A stretch of 47,211 bases of DNA from Muribaculaceae bacterium (GCA_023664185.1 JAMPGA010000001.1:455935-503145); one strand, 5' to 3'; shown: positions 1 through 15,824, numbered from the stretch's first letter. Made by a program: numbers and translations. Notes: a model not told the origin generated them from the sequence alone.

Positions 1-239
1 AGGGCGGCCGTCACACTCCCTTCCACAACCACTATCGTCCCCAGTTCTACATCCGTACACTGGATGTGACCGGTGAGATCACTCTCCCCGAGGGCGTTGA
101 GATGGTTATGCCTGGCGACCACGTAGAGATCATCGTTGACCTCATCAACCCCGTAGCATGCGACGCAGGTCTGCGCTTCGCTATCCGCGAGGGTGGCCGT
201 ACAGTAGGTTCGGGTCAGATCACCGAGATCCTCGAATAA
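1..239 (+). CDS. tuf: Elongation factor Tu, C-terminal fragment
   Basis: The window opens inside this gene; 78 codons remain, read from base 3 to the TAA at 237-239. The fragment begins GGRHTPF and includes the [12 protein letters not shown] and [15 protein letters not shown] blocks, which are the signature of domain III of EF-Tu, the GTPase that delivers aminoacyl-tRNA to the ribosome. It is followed by a hairpin terminator, tRNA-Trp and secE, the usual Bacteroidetes order at this locus. The start and the GTPase domain lie outside the window. Confidence 0.97.
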   Translation, partial: GGRHTPFHNHYRPQFYIRTLDVTGEITLPEGVEMVMPGDHVEIIVDLINPVACDAGLRFAIREGGRTVGSGQITEILE

Positions 240-303
240 TACCGCTCTTAAACAGCCATCCAAGGCAATCGGGCCTGCGGGCCTGAAAGCCATATAACCT
301 CCA

Positions 304-356
304 AGAGAATCTGCGGCGCGGCTGCCGCATATATGTCACCCAACCGCAGATTCTCT
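304..356 (+). terminator. Hairpin terminator candidate after tuf
   Basis: A perfect 13-bp inverted repeat (304-316 with 344-356, AGAGAATCTGCGG and its complement) encloses a 27-nt GC-rich loop that can itself fold. It is followed by a pyrimidine tract with only a short T run (358-361). It probably ends or attenuates tuf transcription before tRNA-Trp. The long loop makes it less certain than a classical intrinsic terminator. Confidence 0.6.
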
Positions 357-366
357 CTTTTCCTCT

Positions 367-439
367 ACGGGACTAGCTCAGTTGGTAGAGCACCGGTCTC
401 CAAAACCGGGTGTCGGGAGTTCGAGTCTCTCGTCCCGTG
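367..439 (+). tRNA. trnW: tRNA-Trp (anticodon CCA)
   Basis: A complete cloverleaf can be folded by eye. The acceptor arm ACGGGAC (367-373) pairs with GTCCCGT (432-438), the D arm contains AGCTCAGTTGGTAGAGC, and the anticodon stem CCGGT/ACCGG holds a 7-nt loop with CCA at 400-402. The T arm contains GTTCGAGTC. The discriminator is G439 and the CCA tail is not encoded. It sits 16 nt before secE, as in many Bacteroidetes, and is probably co-transcribed with it. Confidence 0.97.
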
Positions 440-455
440 CTTATAACAGACGCAA

Positions 456-656
456 ATGAGTAAACTTAAACTACTTACGGATATTGAGGAGTCTTATACC
501 GAACTTCGATATAAGACTTCTTGGCCATCAAGGGCACAGCTGGTCAAGAGCGCGGTGATCGTGCTGATCGCTTCCATTATCATAGCAGCGATCATCTTCG
601 TGATGGACCAGGTGGTCGACAACATCATGCACTTTATCTACTCACTGGGCAGATAA
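456..656 (+). CDS. secE: Preprotein translocase subunit SecE
   Basis: SecE is the small clamp subunit of the SecYEG channel in the inner membrane. The 66-residue protein has the short single-span form of the family: an amphipathic N-terminal half ending in the conserved KTSWPSR stretch, then one hydrophobic segment (about residues 32-55). Its place between tRNA-Trp and nusG confirms the call. The ATG at 456 follows an A-rich leader rather than a strong Shine-Dalgarno sequence, which is normal in Bacteroidetes. Confidence 0.95.
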   Translation: MSKLKLLTDIEESYTELRYKTSWPSRAQLVKSAVIVLIASIIIAAIIFVMDQVVDNIMHFIYSLGR

Positions 657-725
657 GAGCTCTCAACTGCACACCGCAAATTAAACTAACCGCTTCACTA
701 ATCACCGCTACACTCAGAGAAGGCA

Positions 726-1292
726 ATGGCTGAAGAAACAAAACAACCTGAATTGAAGAAGCAATGGTATGTGCTCCGCGCCATATCGGGCAAAGAGGCA
801 AAGGTCAAGGAACTCCTTGAAGGTGCCATGCGCAACACAGATTTGGGTAACTATGTATTCCAGGTGCTCATTCCCACTGAGAAGGTGATGACCGTGAAGA
901 ACGGCAAGAAGGTTATCAAAGAGAGAAATCTCTATGGTGGCTACGTCTTTGTGGAGTGTATCCTGACAGGCGAGGTTCACTACGAACTGCGCAACACCAC
1001 CAATGTGATTGACTTCCTGAAGGGTCGCGGCAAAGAAGCCAAACCCGAGCCCGTCAGCGAGGGCGACGTGCGCCGAATGCTCGGCGCAGCCGACGCTCTG
1101 ATCGACGCCACAATGGAAGGCAACGACTACATGGTGGGCGAAAACGTCAAGGTCACCTTCGGCCCCTTCACGGGATTCTCCGGAGTCATCGAGGAGGTGG
1201 ACAAGATGAAAAAGAAGTTGAAAGTGATGGTCAAGATCTTCGGGCGCAAAACACCGCTCGAGCTCGAGAACTCGCAAGTAGAGCGTGAATAA
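726..1292 (+). CDS. nusG: Transcription termination/antitermination factor NusG
   Basis: NusG binds RNA polymerase, suppresses pausing and couples it to Rho or the ribosome. The 188-residue protein opens its NGN domain with KQWYVLRAISGKEAKVKELL. The C-terminal KOW domain starts near residue 138 with VKVTFGPFTGFSGVIEEVD. Length and position (secE-nusG-rplK) are standard. A 194-nt gap with a structured leader separates it from rplK. Confidence 0.97.
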   Translation: MAEETKQPELKKQWYVLRAISGKEAKVKELLEGAMRNTDLGNYVFQVLIPTEKVMTVKNGKKVIKERNLYGGYVFVECILTGEVHYELRNTTNVIDFLKGRGKEAKPEPVSEGDVRRMLGAADALIDATMEGNDYMVGENVKVTFGPFTGFSGVIEEVDKMKKKLKVMVKIFGRKTPLELENSQVERE

Positions 1293-1312
1293 CCATCGCG
1301 CGGCCCATGAAG

Positions 1313-1348
1313 CCCGGGTGATTCTCCTGAAAAGGAGAGTGGTCCGGG
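1313..1348 (+). promoter_or_regulatory. Structured leader upstream of rplK; possible L1 autoregulatory site
   Basis: This is a stable hairpin inside the 194-nt nusG-rplK gap. A 5-bp outer stem (CCCGG 1313-1317 with CCGGG 1344-1348) is separated from a 6-bp inner stem (TCTCCT 1323-1328 with AGGAGA 1333-1338) by a symmetric internal loop, GTGAT facing GTGGT. The tip is a GAAA tetraloop. In many bacteria ribosomal protein L1 represses the rplK-rplA mRNA by binding a stem with an internal loop in this leader, mimicking its 23S site. The match here is by position and shape only. Confidence 0.45.
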
Positions 1349-1486
1349 AATGATTGTGCCACGGGAGATGCTCCGGGGAGAGGTGCAGGGAAGCAGCGGT
1401 CTGGTTACGCATTCCACTGCAGACAGCACGACATCGTGAGAGCATCGTTTTAACCGAATCATTAACAAAAAGAATTTAGATTTATC

Positions 1487-1930
1487 ATGGCTAAAGAAAT
1501 TGCTGGACAGATCAAATTGCAAATCAAGGGAGGCGCAGCTAACCCCTCCCCTCCAGTTGGTCCTGCCCTCGGTTCGAAGGGTATCAACATCATGGAGTTT
1601 TGCAAGCAATTCAATGCCCGCACTCAGGACAAGGCCGGCAAAGTTCTCCCGGTTGTAATTACTTACTACACCGACAAGAGCTTTGACTTCGTCGTTAAGA
1701 CTCCCCCGGTAGCCATCCAGCTCCTTGAGGCTACAAAGCTGAAGAGTGGATCGGCCCAGCCTAACCGTAACAAGGTGGCCGAGGTGACCTGGGATCAGGT
1801 AAAGGCAATTGCCGAGGACAAAATGCCCGATTTGAACTGTTTCAACGTAGCGTCGGCTATGCGTATGGTGGCCGGCACAGCCAGAAGTATGGGTATCACA
1901 GTGAAGGGAGCCTTCCCCGAAAACATTTAA
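1487..1930 (+). CDS. rplK: 50S ribosomal protein L11
   Basis: L11 forms the GTPase-associated centre of the large subunit with 23S rRNA. The 147-residue protein carries the N-terminal signature [21 protein letters not shown] and the C-terminal rRNA-binding part [12 protein letters not shown]. It is first in the ribosomal part of the operon, 12 nt before rplA, so the two are likely translated from one mRNA and controlled by the leader at 1313-1348. Confidence 0.98.
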   Translation: MAKEIAGQIKLQIKGGAANPSPPVGPALGSKGINIMEFCKQFNARTQDKAGKVLPVVITYYTDKSFDFVVKTPPVAIQLLEATKLKSGSAQPNRNKVAEVTWDQVKAIAEDKMPDLNCFNVASAMRMVAGTARSMGITVKGAFPENI

Positions 1931-1942
1931 TCTTCCAAAGAC

Positions 1943-2638
1943 ATGACTAAACTGACCAAAAATCAAAAGATTGCCCAGGAGAAGGTTGAAGCAGGGAAAG
2001 CCTACACACTGGCCGAGGCCGTGGACCTCGTAAAGGAGATAACCTTCACCAAATTCGATGCATCGCTCGATGTAGACGTTCGCCTCGGTGTTGACCCCCG
2101 TAAGGCCAACCAGATGGTGCGTGGCGTCGTGACTCTTCCCAACGGTACAGGCAAGCAGGTGCGTGTCCTGGTGCTCTGCTCAGCAGACGCCGAGGCTGCC
2201 GCCAAGGCTGCCGGCGCCGACTATGTAGGTCTCGACGAATACATTGACAAGATCAAGGGTGGATGGACCGACGTAGACGTCATCATCACCCAGCCCGCCA
2301 TCATGGGTAAGATCGGTGCCCTGGGCCGTATCCTCGGTCCCCGCGGCCTGATGCCTAACCCCAAGAGCGGCACAGTGACTGTCGATGTGGCCAAGGCCGT
2401 AGAGGAGGTGAAGAAAGGTAAGATCGACTTCAAGGTTGACAAGAACGGAATCGTTCACTCTTCGGTAGGCAAAGTGTCGTTTGACGCCAAGGCCGCCCGC
2501 GAGAATGTCAAGGAGTTCATCAACACCCTTATCAAACTCAAACCCGCCACTGCCAAGGGTACCTATATCAAGAGCATTTATCTTTCGAGCACCATGAGTC
2601 CCGGCATCAAGGTGGATCCCAAATCCGTGGATGAATAA
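1943..2638 (+). CDS. rplA: 50S ribosomal protein L1
   Basis: L1 builds the mobile stalk at the E site and is a classical translational repressor of its own operon. The 231-residue protein shows the family core [17 protein letters not shown] and the terminal [13 protein letters not shown] block. Length is normal. It lies 12 nt after rplK and 23 nt before rplJ. Confidence 0.98.
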   Translation: MTKLTKNQKIAQEKVEAGKAYTLAEAVDLVKEITFTKFDASLDVDVRLGVDPRKANQMVRGVVTLPNGTGKQVRVLVLCSADAEAAAKAAGADYVGLDEYIDKIKGGWTDVDVIITQPAIMGKIGALGRILGPRGLMPNPKSGTVTVDVAKAVEEVKKGKIDFKVDKNGIVHSSVGKVSFDAKAARENVKEFINTLIKLKPATAKGTYIKSIYLSSTMSPGIKVDPKSVDE

Positions 2639-2661
2639 TCACCAAAAGCTGACAGAACAAA

Positions 2662-3195
2662 ATGAAAAAGGAAGATAAAATCATTGCTATCGAGAATATC
2701 GCCAAGGTGATCGGTGAGTATGGCTGCTTCTACCTCGTAGAAACCGCCGGCCTCAATGCCGAGAAGACTACAGCCCTGCGTCGTGCCTGCAACAAGGCCG
2801 ATATCAAGCTCATGGTGGTTAAAAACACCCTGCTTCACAAGGCACTTGAGTCGCTCGACGCCGACTACAGCGAAATCTACTGCGCCCTGCACGGCTCAAC
2901 ATCTCTCATGCTCAGCAACACAGGCAATGCACCTGCCAAGCTGCTCAAGGAGATCCTCAAGGCCGAGAAAGACGCCAAGCTCCCCGCCCTCAAGGCTGCA
3001 TATGTAGAGGAGACAGTATATGTCGGAGCCGACCAGCTCGATGCACTCTGCGCTATCAAGAGCAAGAACGAGCTCATCGCCGACGTTGTGGCTCTGCTCC
3101 AGTCGCCCGCCAAGAATTTGGTTTCCGCACTCACCTCGGGTGGCACAAAGCTCCACGGCATCCTCGAAACCCTCTCGAAGAAGGAGGAGGCTTAA
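2662..3195 (+). CDS. rplJ: 50S ribosomal protein L10
   Basis: L10 anchors the L7/L12 dimers to the ribosome. The 177-residue protein starts with KKEDKIIAIENIAKVIGEYG and has the conserved LRRACNKADIKLMVVKNTL region; the C-terminal helix (about residues 150-177) is where L12 dimers bind. It is followed by rplL after 78 nt. No separate promoter element is visible in that gap, so the pair is probably co-transcribed. Confidence 0.97.
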   Translation: MKKEDKIIAIENIAKVIGEYGCFYLVETAGLNAEKTTALRRACNKADIKLMVVKNTLLHKALESLDADYSEIYCALHGSTSLMLSNTGNAPAKLLKEILKAEKDAKLPALKAAYVEETVYVGADQLDALCAIKSKNELIADVVALLQSPAKNLVSALTSGGTKLHGILETLSKKEEA

Positions 3196-3273
3196 TAGCC
3201 CATTTCACCTTCGGGAAACAACACAATCAAAATAATCAACACAACAACAATCACATCCAACACCAATACAATC

Positions 3274-3648
3274 ATGGCAGATCTCAATGCTTTTGCAGAA
3301 CAACTCGTGAACCTCACCGTTAAGGAAGTTAACGAACTCGCCCAGATCCTCAAAGAGACCTACGGCATCGAGCCCGCAGCTGCAGCTGTTGCTGTAGCAG
3401 CCGGTCCCGCCGCTGGCGCACCCGCCGAGGAGGAGAAGACCTCATTCGACGTAGTCCTCAAGTCAGCCGGCGCTTCTAAGCTCGCCGTTGTGAAGCTCGT
3501 TAAGGAGCTCACAGGTCTTGGCCTCAAGGAGGCTAAGGAGATGGTTGACGGCGCTCCCAGCGTCCTCAAAGAGGGCGTAGCCAAAGCCGACGCCGAGGGC
3601 CTGAAGAAGCAGCTCGAAGAGGCCGGTGCCGAGGTTGAGCTCAAATAA
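3274..3648 (+). CDS. rplL: 50S ribosomal protein L7/L12
   Basis: L7/L12 is the multicopy stalk protein that recruits translational GTPases. The 124-residue protein has an N-terminal dimerisation helix, an alanine-rich hinge (residues about 34-50) and the C-terminal domain with [20 protein letters not shown]. The gene ends 201 nt before rpoB; that gap contains the attenuator-like hairpin at 3741-3770. Confidence 0.98.
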   Translation: MADLNAFAEQLVNLTVKEVNELAQILKETYGIEPAAAAVAVAAGPAAGAPAEEEKTSFDVVLKSAGASKLAVVKLVKELTGLGLKEAKEMVDGAPSVLKEGVAKADAEGLKKQLEEAGAEVELK

Positions 3649-3740
3649 GAGTCTCACTCCACAGCACAGGAGTTAACTCACTCGAGTCTGGGCGCGCGTG
3701 TCGCGCCTGCAAAAACAGCTCGAAAATAAAACCACTAATG

Positions 3741-3770
3741 GGTTAAGACCCCCTTCGGGGAGTCTTAACC
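3741..3770 (+). terminator. UUCG hairpin between rplL and rpoB (attenuator)
   Basis: A 9-bp stem (3741-3749 with 3762-3770), one C-A mismatch and a 3-bp GC top are closed by a C(TTCG)G tetraloop. The downstream tract TGTTTGTGTT is only partly T-rich. Such a leaky terminator in the rplL-rpoB gap lowers RNA polymerase subunit synthesis relative to ribosomal proteins in other bacteria. A second GC hairpin (3691-3696 with 3702-3707) lies just upstream. Confidence 0.7.
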
Positions 3771-3849
3771 TGTTTGTGTTAAAAGGAGGATAGGAATATT
3801 AAAAAAATATAAAGATTTATATTTATTTGTAAATCTCTAACTCAATTAA

Positions 3850-7665
<3,816 letters not shown>

Positions 7666-7750
7666 TGCCGGTCTGCCCCCAACACGCATACCTCACCCCC
7701 ACACATTCAATCTCTCTTTCAAGTATCTAAAAATCACACCATACCATATA

Positions 7751-12076
<4,326 letters not shown>

Positions 12077-12110
12077 TCTCTGAATCTACACCCCCACAGG
12101 GGGATATAAC

Positions 12111-12145
12111 AAAAATACGGCTCCCATACGGAGCCGTATTTTTTT
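12111..12145 (+). terminator. Intrinsic terminator of the rpoBC operon
   Basis: A perfect 14-bp stem (12111-12124 with 12130-12143) has a 5-nt loop, and its 3' arm runs into eight or more T residues. This is the strongest terminator in the region and fits the end of the secE-rpoC operon. The remaining bases up to about 12230 show no gene or clear signal. Confidence 0.93.
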
Positions 12146-12237
12146 GATAATTAGTCAATTCTCGGAAATGGATAGCATAGGCGTTATAATGCAGCTCCAA
12201 GCATCAGCATGTGGTGGACTTTCCTAAAATAAAGCAC

Positions 12238-12269
12238 CGCCCCGAGGTTCCATGTGGAGCCCCGGGGCG
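12238..12269 (-). terminator. GC-rich hairpin downstream of the small ORF, possibly bidirectional
   Basis: A 14-position stem (12238-12251 with 12256-12269) with one mismatch and one wobble encloses an ATGT loop. On the minus strand it is followed by GTGCTTTATTTTA, a loose T-rich tract. On the plus strand it is followed after six bases by TTTTTT. It lies 45 nt past the stop of the 33-codon minus-strand ORF and may end that transcript and back up the rpoC terminator. Confidence 0.6.
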
Positions 12270-12313
12270 ACGTAGTTTTTTGGAATTAGAATGATGAGCT
12301 CGTGGTAATGGGG

Positions 12314-12415
12314 TTAGAGCTCGTGATAGTTTTCAGTGTCGTTTACGCGATACATGGTGGAGGTTGACTCACAATACCATTCGATCGCTTTCTTTACCAT
12401 GTCTGTTACTTTCAT
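12314..12415 (-). CDS. Small ORF, 33 residues, unknown function
   Basis: The frame runs from ATG (complement of 12413-12415) to TAA (complement of 12314-12316). The protein begins MKVTDMVKKAIEWYCESTS and ends NDTENYHEL. It has a short amphipathic N-terminal helix, one cysteine and a polar tail, with no signal peptide or membrane span. Support comes from a perfect TAACTTTG -7 element 63 nt upstream, an A-rich leader before the ATG, ordinary codon use, and a GC hairpin downstream. I do not recognise a family. The 9-mer GAGCTCGTG occurs at 12317-12325 (inside the ORF end) and again at 12296-12304, so YHEL would recur after the stop. Confidence 0.5.
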   Translation of the reverse strand: MKVTDMVKKAIEWYCESTSTMYRVNDTENYHEL

Positions 12416-12477
12416 AATCGTAGTTGTTTAGTGATTACTTTAGTGAATGTTCGTTGTTATAACGTTTTTAGACACCG

Positions 12478-12485
12478 CAAAGTTA
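12478..12485 (-). promoter_or_regulatory. -7 element for the small ORF
   Basis: The minus strand reads TAACTTTG, an exact match to the Bacteroidetes -7 consensus TAnnTTTG. No clear -33 TTTG is present at the usual 19-20 nt spacing, because that position falls inside the terminator hairpin of the upstream protease gene. Transcription would start about 55 nt before the small ORF. Confidence 0.6.
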
Positions 12486-12488
12486 GAT

Positions 12489-12538
12489 AAAAACCCGGAA
12501 ATATGCTTAAAAAAGATGTTTTTTAACATATTTCCGGG
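12489..12538 (-). terminator. Intrinsic terminator of the C10 protease gene
   Basis: A very long hairpin is formed by a perfect 12-bp stem (12494-12505 with 12527-12538), a one-base bulge, and a further 8-bp A/T stem (12507-12514 with 12519-12526) closed by GATG. On the minus strand it is followed by TTTTT (12493-12489). It begins 43 nt after the protease stop codon and is immediately followed by the small ORF's -7 element. Confidence 0.9.
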
Positions 12539-12581
12539 CTTTACCCTCATTCTACACCCTTCTGAAGGGGGGCCGAAATGA

Positions 12582-14252
12582 TTATTTAATCAAAGTTTTC
12601 TTGCCGTTTACTATATAGACCCCGGCGGGGAGAGTGTGGAGGTCGTCAGCCACTTTAATACCCTGCAGGTTATAGACGGTGGTGCTCTCGGCGTTCTTCT
12701 CTATGGCTATGATCGATGATCCCTGATCAGGGTCAGAGCCGTCGAAGGTGAAGTTGCCTGCCACACCCTTGCGCACAGTCACAGTGCGGTCCATGCCGTA
12801 GGGAATCATGCACTCTTGCCATACATCTGTTCCGGCCTGGCGTGCCACGGGCGAAGCCTCATATGAGCCGGCAGGCAGATCGTCGGGATATACGGGCTGG
12901 ATGCCGCTGATGCCCTGAATGGAATAGCCGTCAGCACCGGGCACTGTGGTGGTGCCCTCAATGTCAAGAGCATAATATATGTGGCCATCGCCATCGTCGA
13001 GCTTCATGGCAAAGTCTACCGTAAAGTCCTCGCCCGAGAAATTGAAGCAACCCTGCATCTCGCCATTGTTCATAAACCCAAACATCTCATACTCGTCAGC
13101 CCACACAAGGCCGCCGTAGCAATAGAAGGGAAGGAACCACACCGTATTGTCGGTGGCCGGCTTGATGCCCACTACAATAGACTGGCCGGTGTTGAAGCCC
13201 GAACCATTGCCCGAGCCACCTATGCCCTGATTGTAGGGGTCGAGAGCCGAGAGCAGGAAATTACCGTCAGATACGCCACCCCAGCCCCAGTTGATATGGT
13301 AATACCCTTTGCCGGCATAGCCGTCGCACACAAAGGCATGGCCCCCTTGCTGCGACTGTCCGCAGTATAGCACAGGGCGTCCGTCCGCGAGCTCGGAATA
13401 GACTATATTGTCCCAATCCTCGGTTGAAAACCAGTCGCGCTGCAGATAGGCTGTACCCGGGTCGAAGTCCATATTGTTGGCCAGGAAGCCCGATATATAA
13501 ATATCGCTTGCTCCCGAGGCCGACGATGAATAATCCATGTTGACACCCACGCCGCAGGCATACATCAGAGTAGCCACAGCCTGCTTCTCGGCCTCGGTGG
13601 CCAAGTAGTCGTAGGAGTCGAGCATATTCTCCCACTCAAACTTAGTGTTGCCATAGTTGAAGGCAAGCAGACGGCCATTCCACAGATATGAATGGCGACC
13701 GTCGCCATGGATGACGGGCCACTTGTGGTAATTGATTATCTGGGCTATGGCCGTGGCCAGACACCCCGTCACGCTGCGTCCCCCGGCGTCAGACGGACAC
13801 AGAAGATTGTAGGGGTGGCTCTGATTCCACTTCGAAGTCACCATAAAGTCGATTGGCTCATGATCCTCCTCATCCTCCTTGTCGGAGTCCTCCTTGTTGT
13901 CCGATTTCTGAGGCGCTTGAGTATGTTGTGCTATTTGTGAGGCATATCCTTTGAGCCAATCCTGCATGGCAGGGGGGATATTGTCGGGGTCGAAATCCGA
14001 ACCATAGCCCAGCACTGCCGGGGCGCAATCGTCGGCCGGAGCCACGATAAACGAGCCGTCCGCACCTCTGAATATATACAATCCTTCAGGCTCGGCCGCA
14101 AGGCTCAGCGAGCGTGCATCCAGCCCCGTGGTGCGCATCGGCCCATTCTGGTTTGAAAGCCTTTTCAGAGCCTCCTCCGGGCTTACGTGAGCAGCCTCCA
14201 AGCCCAGGGCAGCAAGCATGGAAGCAGCAATAATGATGAATCTGTTATGCAT
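12582..14252 (-). CDS. Secreted C10-family (streptopain-like) cysteine protease
   Basis: This is a papain-fold protease related to streptopain, interpain and Prevotella/Bacteroides C10 enzymes. The 556-residue protein has a signal peptide (about 1-20) and a pro-region resembling the C10 pro/inhibitor domain (about 22-100). A highly charged linker (about 116-131, mostly Asp, Glu and Lys) is likely exposed for processing. The catalytic Cys164 lies in SVTGCLATAIAQI, and His305 in QGGHAFVCDGY with NWGWGG following. The last 35 residues (VYNLQGIKV, LPAGVYIVNGKK) look like a type IX secretion C-terminal sorting domain. It is transcribed alone from a TAACTTTG promoter and has its own terminator. The substrate is unknown. 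Confidence 0.9.
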   Translation of the reverse strand: MHNRFIIIAASMLAALGLEAAHVSPEEALKRLSNQNGPMRTTGLDARSLSLAAEPEGLYIFRGADGSFIVAPADDCAPAVLGYGSDFDPDNIPPAMQDWLKGYASQIAQHTQAPQKSDNKEDSDKEDEEDHEPIDFMVTSKWNQSHPYNLLCPSDAGGRSVTGCLATAIAQIINYHKWPVIHGDGRHSYLWNGRLLAFNYGNTKFEWENMLDSYDYLATEAEKQAVATLMYACGVGVNMDYSSSASGASDIYISGFLANNMDFDPGTAYLQRDWFSTEDWDNIVYSELADGRPVLYCGQSQQGGHAFVCDGYAGKGYYHINWGWGGVSDGNFLLSALDPYNQGIGGSGNGSGFNTGQSIVVGIKPATDNTVWFLPFYCYGGLVWADEYEMFGFMNNGEMQGCFNFSGEDFTVDFAMKLDDGDGHIYYALDIEGTTTVPGADGYSIQGISGIQPVYPDDLPAGSYEASPVARQAGTDVWQECMIPYGMDRTVTVRKGVAGNFTFDGSDPDQGSSIIAIEKNAESTTVYNLQGIKVADDLHTLPAGVYIVNGKKTLIK

Positions 14253-14278
14253 AATCTTATAAAATTCTCAGAAAAATG

Positions 14279-14286
14279 CAAAGTTA
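14279..14286 (-). promoter_or_regulatory. -7 promoter element of the C10 protease gene
   Basis: The minus strand carries TAACTTTG, an exact TAnnTTTG match, 27 nt upstream of the protease ATG. No perfect TTTG is found at the -33 spacing. The divergent rplY promoter lies about 100 bp away, so the two genes do not share core promoter bases. Confidence 0.65.
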
Positions 14287-14380
14287 CTTATTTTTTTGTT
14301 AAAGATGGCATAAAATCCATATGAATATTCTCGAAGAAGTTCCTACAGAGGCATCTCATTTGCCCTCTTTCAGACAGATA

Positions 14381-14412
14381 TTTGGTGGTTACGCAGAAAA
14401 TTAGTAACTTTG
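14381..14412 (+). promoter_or_regulatory. Promoter of rplY
   Basis: TTTG at 14381-14384 and TAACTTTG at 14405-14412 are separated by 20 nt, a near-ideal match to the Bacteroidetes primary sigma factor consensus (TTTG, 19-21 nt, TAnnTTTG). Transcription would start near 14418-14420, leaving about 80 nt of leader before the ATG at 14500. Confidence 0.8.
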
Positions 14413-14499
14413 CACCGCTTTTTAGCTCCCTTACGTGTGATGGGAAATTGAGAAGCAAAACTCTTGATTTTTAGTAACACAAAAACAAACCCCAAAGAA

Positions 14500-15150
14500 A
14501 TGAAGACATTTCAGCTCTCAGCCGAGCCCCGCACAGGTCTTGGCAAGAAGGCAGCCAAAGAGCTGCGCGACCAGAATCTGATCCCCGTGGTTCTCAACGG
14601 CGGCAAGATCATCGAACTCCCCTATGCCGAGGCTCTCAAGCCCGGTGAGAAGATTGTGGAGATTGGCAATGGCAAAGGCCTCATCACCACAGACCTCACT
14701 GTAAAGCAGGACGATGTGCGCAAGCTCGTATACACCCCCGACATCTATGCCATCGAGCTCACTGTAAACGGTGAGAAGCGCATGGCAGTGCTCAAGGATC
14801 TCCAGTTCCACCCCGTAAAGGACACCATCCTCCACATGGATCTGCTCGAGGTGACCAAAGAGAAGCCCGTGGTAATGGAAGTGCCCGTGCAGCTCGAAGG
14901 CCACGCCGAAGGTGTGAAGGCCGGTGGTAAGCTCACCCTCTCCATGAAGAAGATCAAGGTGAAAGCTCCTTACACCGACATCCCCGAGAAGGTGATGATC
15001 AACGTCGACACCCTCGGCCTTGGCAAGACTCTCCAGATCGGCGACCTCCACTTCGAGGGTCTCGAGCTGATGAACGCCAAGAACGCCGTGGTCTGCGCCG
15101 TTCAGCTCACACGTGCCGCCCGTGGCGCCGCTGCCACCGCCGGCAAGTAA
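14500..15150 (+). CDS. rplY: 50S ribosomal protein L25/general stress protein Ctc
   Basis: This is the long (Ctc/TL5) form of the 5S-rRNA-binding protein L25. The 216-residue protein has the N-terminal L25 domain (KTFQLSAEPRTGLGKKAAKEL) and the C-terminal beta domain with FHPVKDTILHMDLLEV and VPVQLEGHAEGVKAGG. I chose the ATG at 14500 because it gives the standard N-terminus; an upstream TTG at 14464 would add 12 residues not seen in the family. The gene has its own promoter and ends in a strong terminator. Confidence 0.96.
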   Translation: MKTFQLSAEPRTGLGKKAAKELRDQNLIPVVLNGGKIIELPYAEALKPGEKIVEIGNGKGLITTDLTVKQDDVRKLVYTPDIYAIELTVNGEKRMAVLKDLQFHPVKDTILHMDLLEVTKEKPVVMEVPVQLEGHAEGVKAGGKLTLSMKKIKVKAPYTDIPEKVMINVDTLGLGKTLQIGDLHFEGLELMNAKNAVVCAVQLTRAARGAAATAGK

Positions 15151-15180
15151 GGTGTGGATAACCCTGCACTGAAATATATT

Positions 15181-15216
15181 TAGTTGAACCGGTCAAGGCT
15201 GGTTCAACTATTTTTT
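15181..15216 (+). terminator. Intrinsic terminator after rplY
   Basis: A perfect 10-bp stem (TAGTTGAACC 15181-15190 with 15201-15210), a 10-nt loop and six T residues follow the rplY stop by 30 nt. It separates rplY from pth, so pth needs either read-through or a promoter I could not recognise. Confidence 0.93.
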
Positions 15217-15243
15217 ATTAGACACACTCTAAAACCTTATAGC

Positions 15244-15807
15244 ATGAAATATCTGATAGTAGGTTTGGGCAACATCGGCGCCGAATATGAAGGCACCCGC
15301 CATAATGCGGGGTTCATTGTGGCCGATGCCCTTGTGGAGAGCGTAGGCGGATCATTCACTACCGAGCGCTATGGCGACGTGGCCCGCATCCGTGTGAAAA
15401 ACGCCCAGCTCACCGTGCTCAAACCCTCCACCTATATGAACCTGTCGGGCAACGCCGTGAGATACTGGAAGGATAAAGAAGGCGTGGAGCTGGAGCAGAT
15501 ACTCGTCATAGTCGACGACTGCGCCCTGCCGTTTGGCGCCATCCGCATAAAGCCCTCCGGCAGCGACGCCGGCCACAACGGACTCAAGAACATAGCCCAG
15601 ATGCTGGGCACTCAAGCCTATCCGCGCCTGCGCTTCGGCATAGGCAACGATTTTCCGCGCGGCACACAGATAGACTATGTGCTGGGCCATTTCACACCCG
15701 AAGAGTGTCAGGCCATGGGCGAGCGTGTCGATCTGGCTGTCGAGGCTGTGAAGACCTTCTGTCTGGCCGGACTGCAGACGGCAATGTGTCAGTTCAACAA
15801 CAAATAA
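15244..15807 (+). CDS. pth: Peptidyl-tRNA hydrolase
   Basis: Pth recycles peptidyl-tRNA released from stalled ribosomes by cutting the peptide-tRNA ester. The 187-residue protein has the start [20 protein letters not shown] with catalytic His20, Asn10 and Tyr15, the VDDCALPFG strand, and GHNGLKN with the conserved Asn. The family's GNPG is GNIG here, as in other Bacteroidales. The ATG at 15244 is preferred; an upstream start would add 20 residues encoded by the rplY terminator. It is followed after 17 nt by an S4-domain gene. Confidence 0.96.
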   Translation: MKYLIVGLGNIGAEYEGTRHNAGFIVADALVESVGGSFTTERYGDVARIRVKNAQLTVLKPSTYMNLSGNAVRYWKDKEGVELEQILVIVDDCALPFGAIRIKPSGSDAGHNGLKNIAQMLGTQAYPRLRFGIGNDFPRGTQIDYVLGHFTPEECQAMGERVDLAVEAVKTFCLAGLQTAMCQFNNK

Positions 15808-15824
15808 CCCCTCTCACTCTCACG

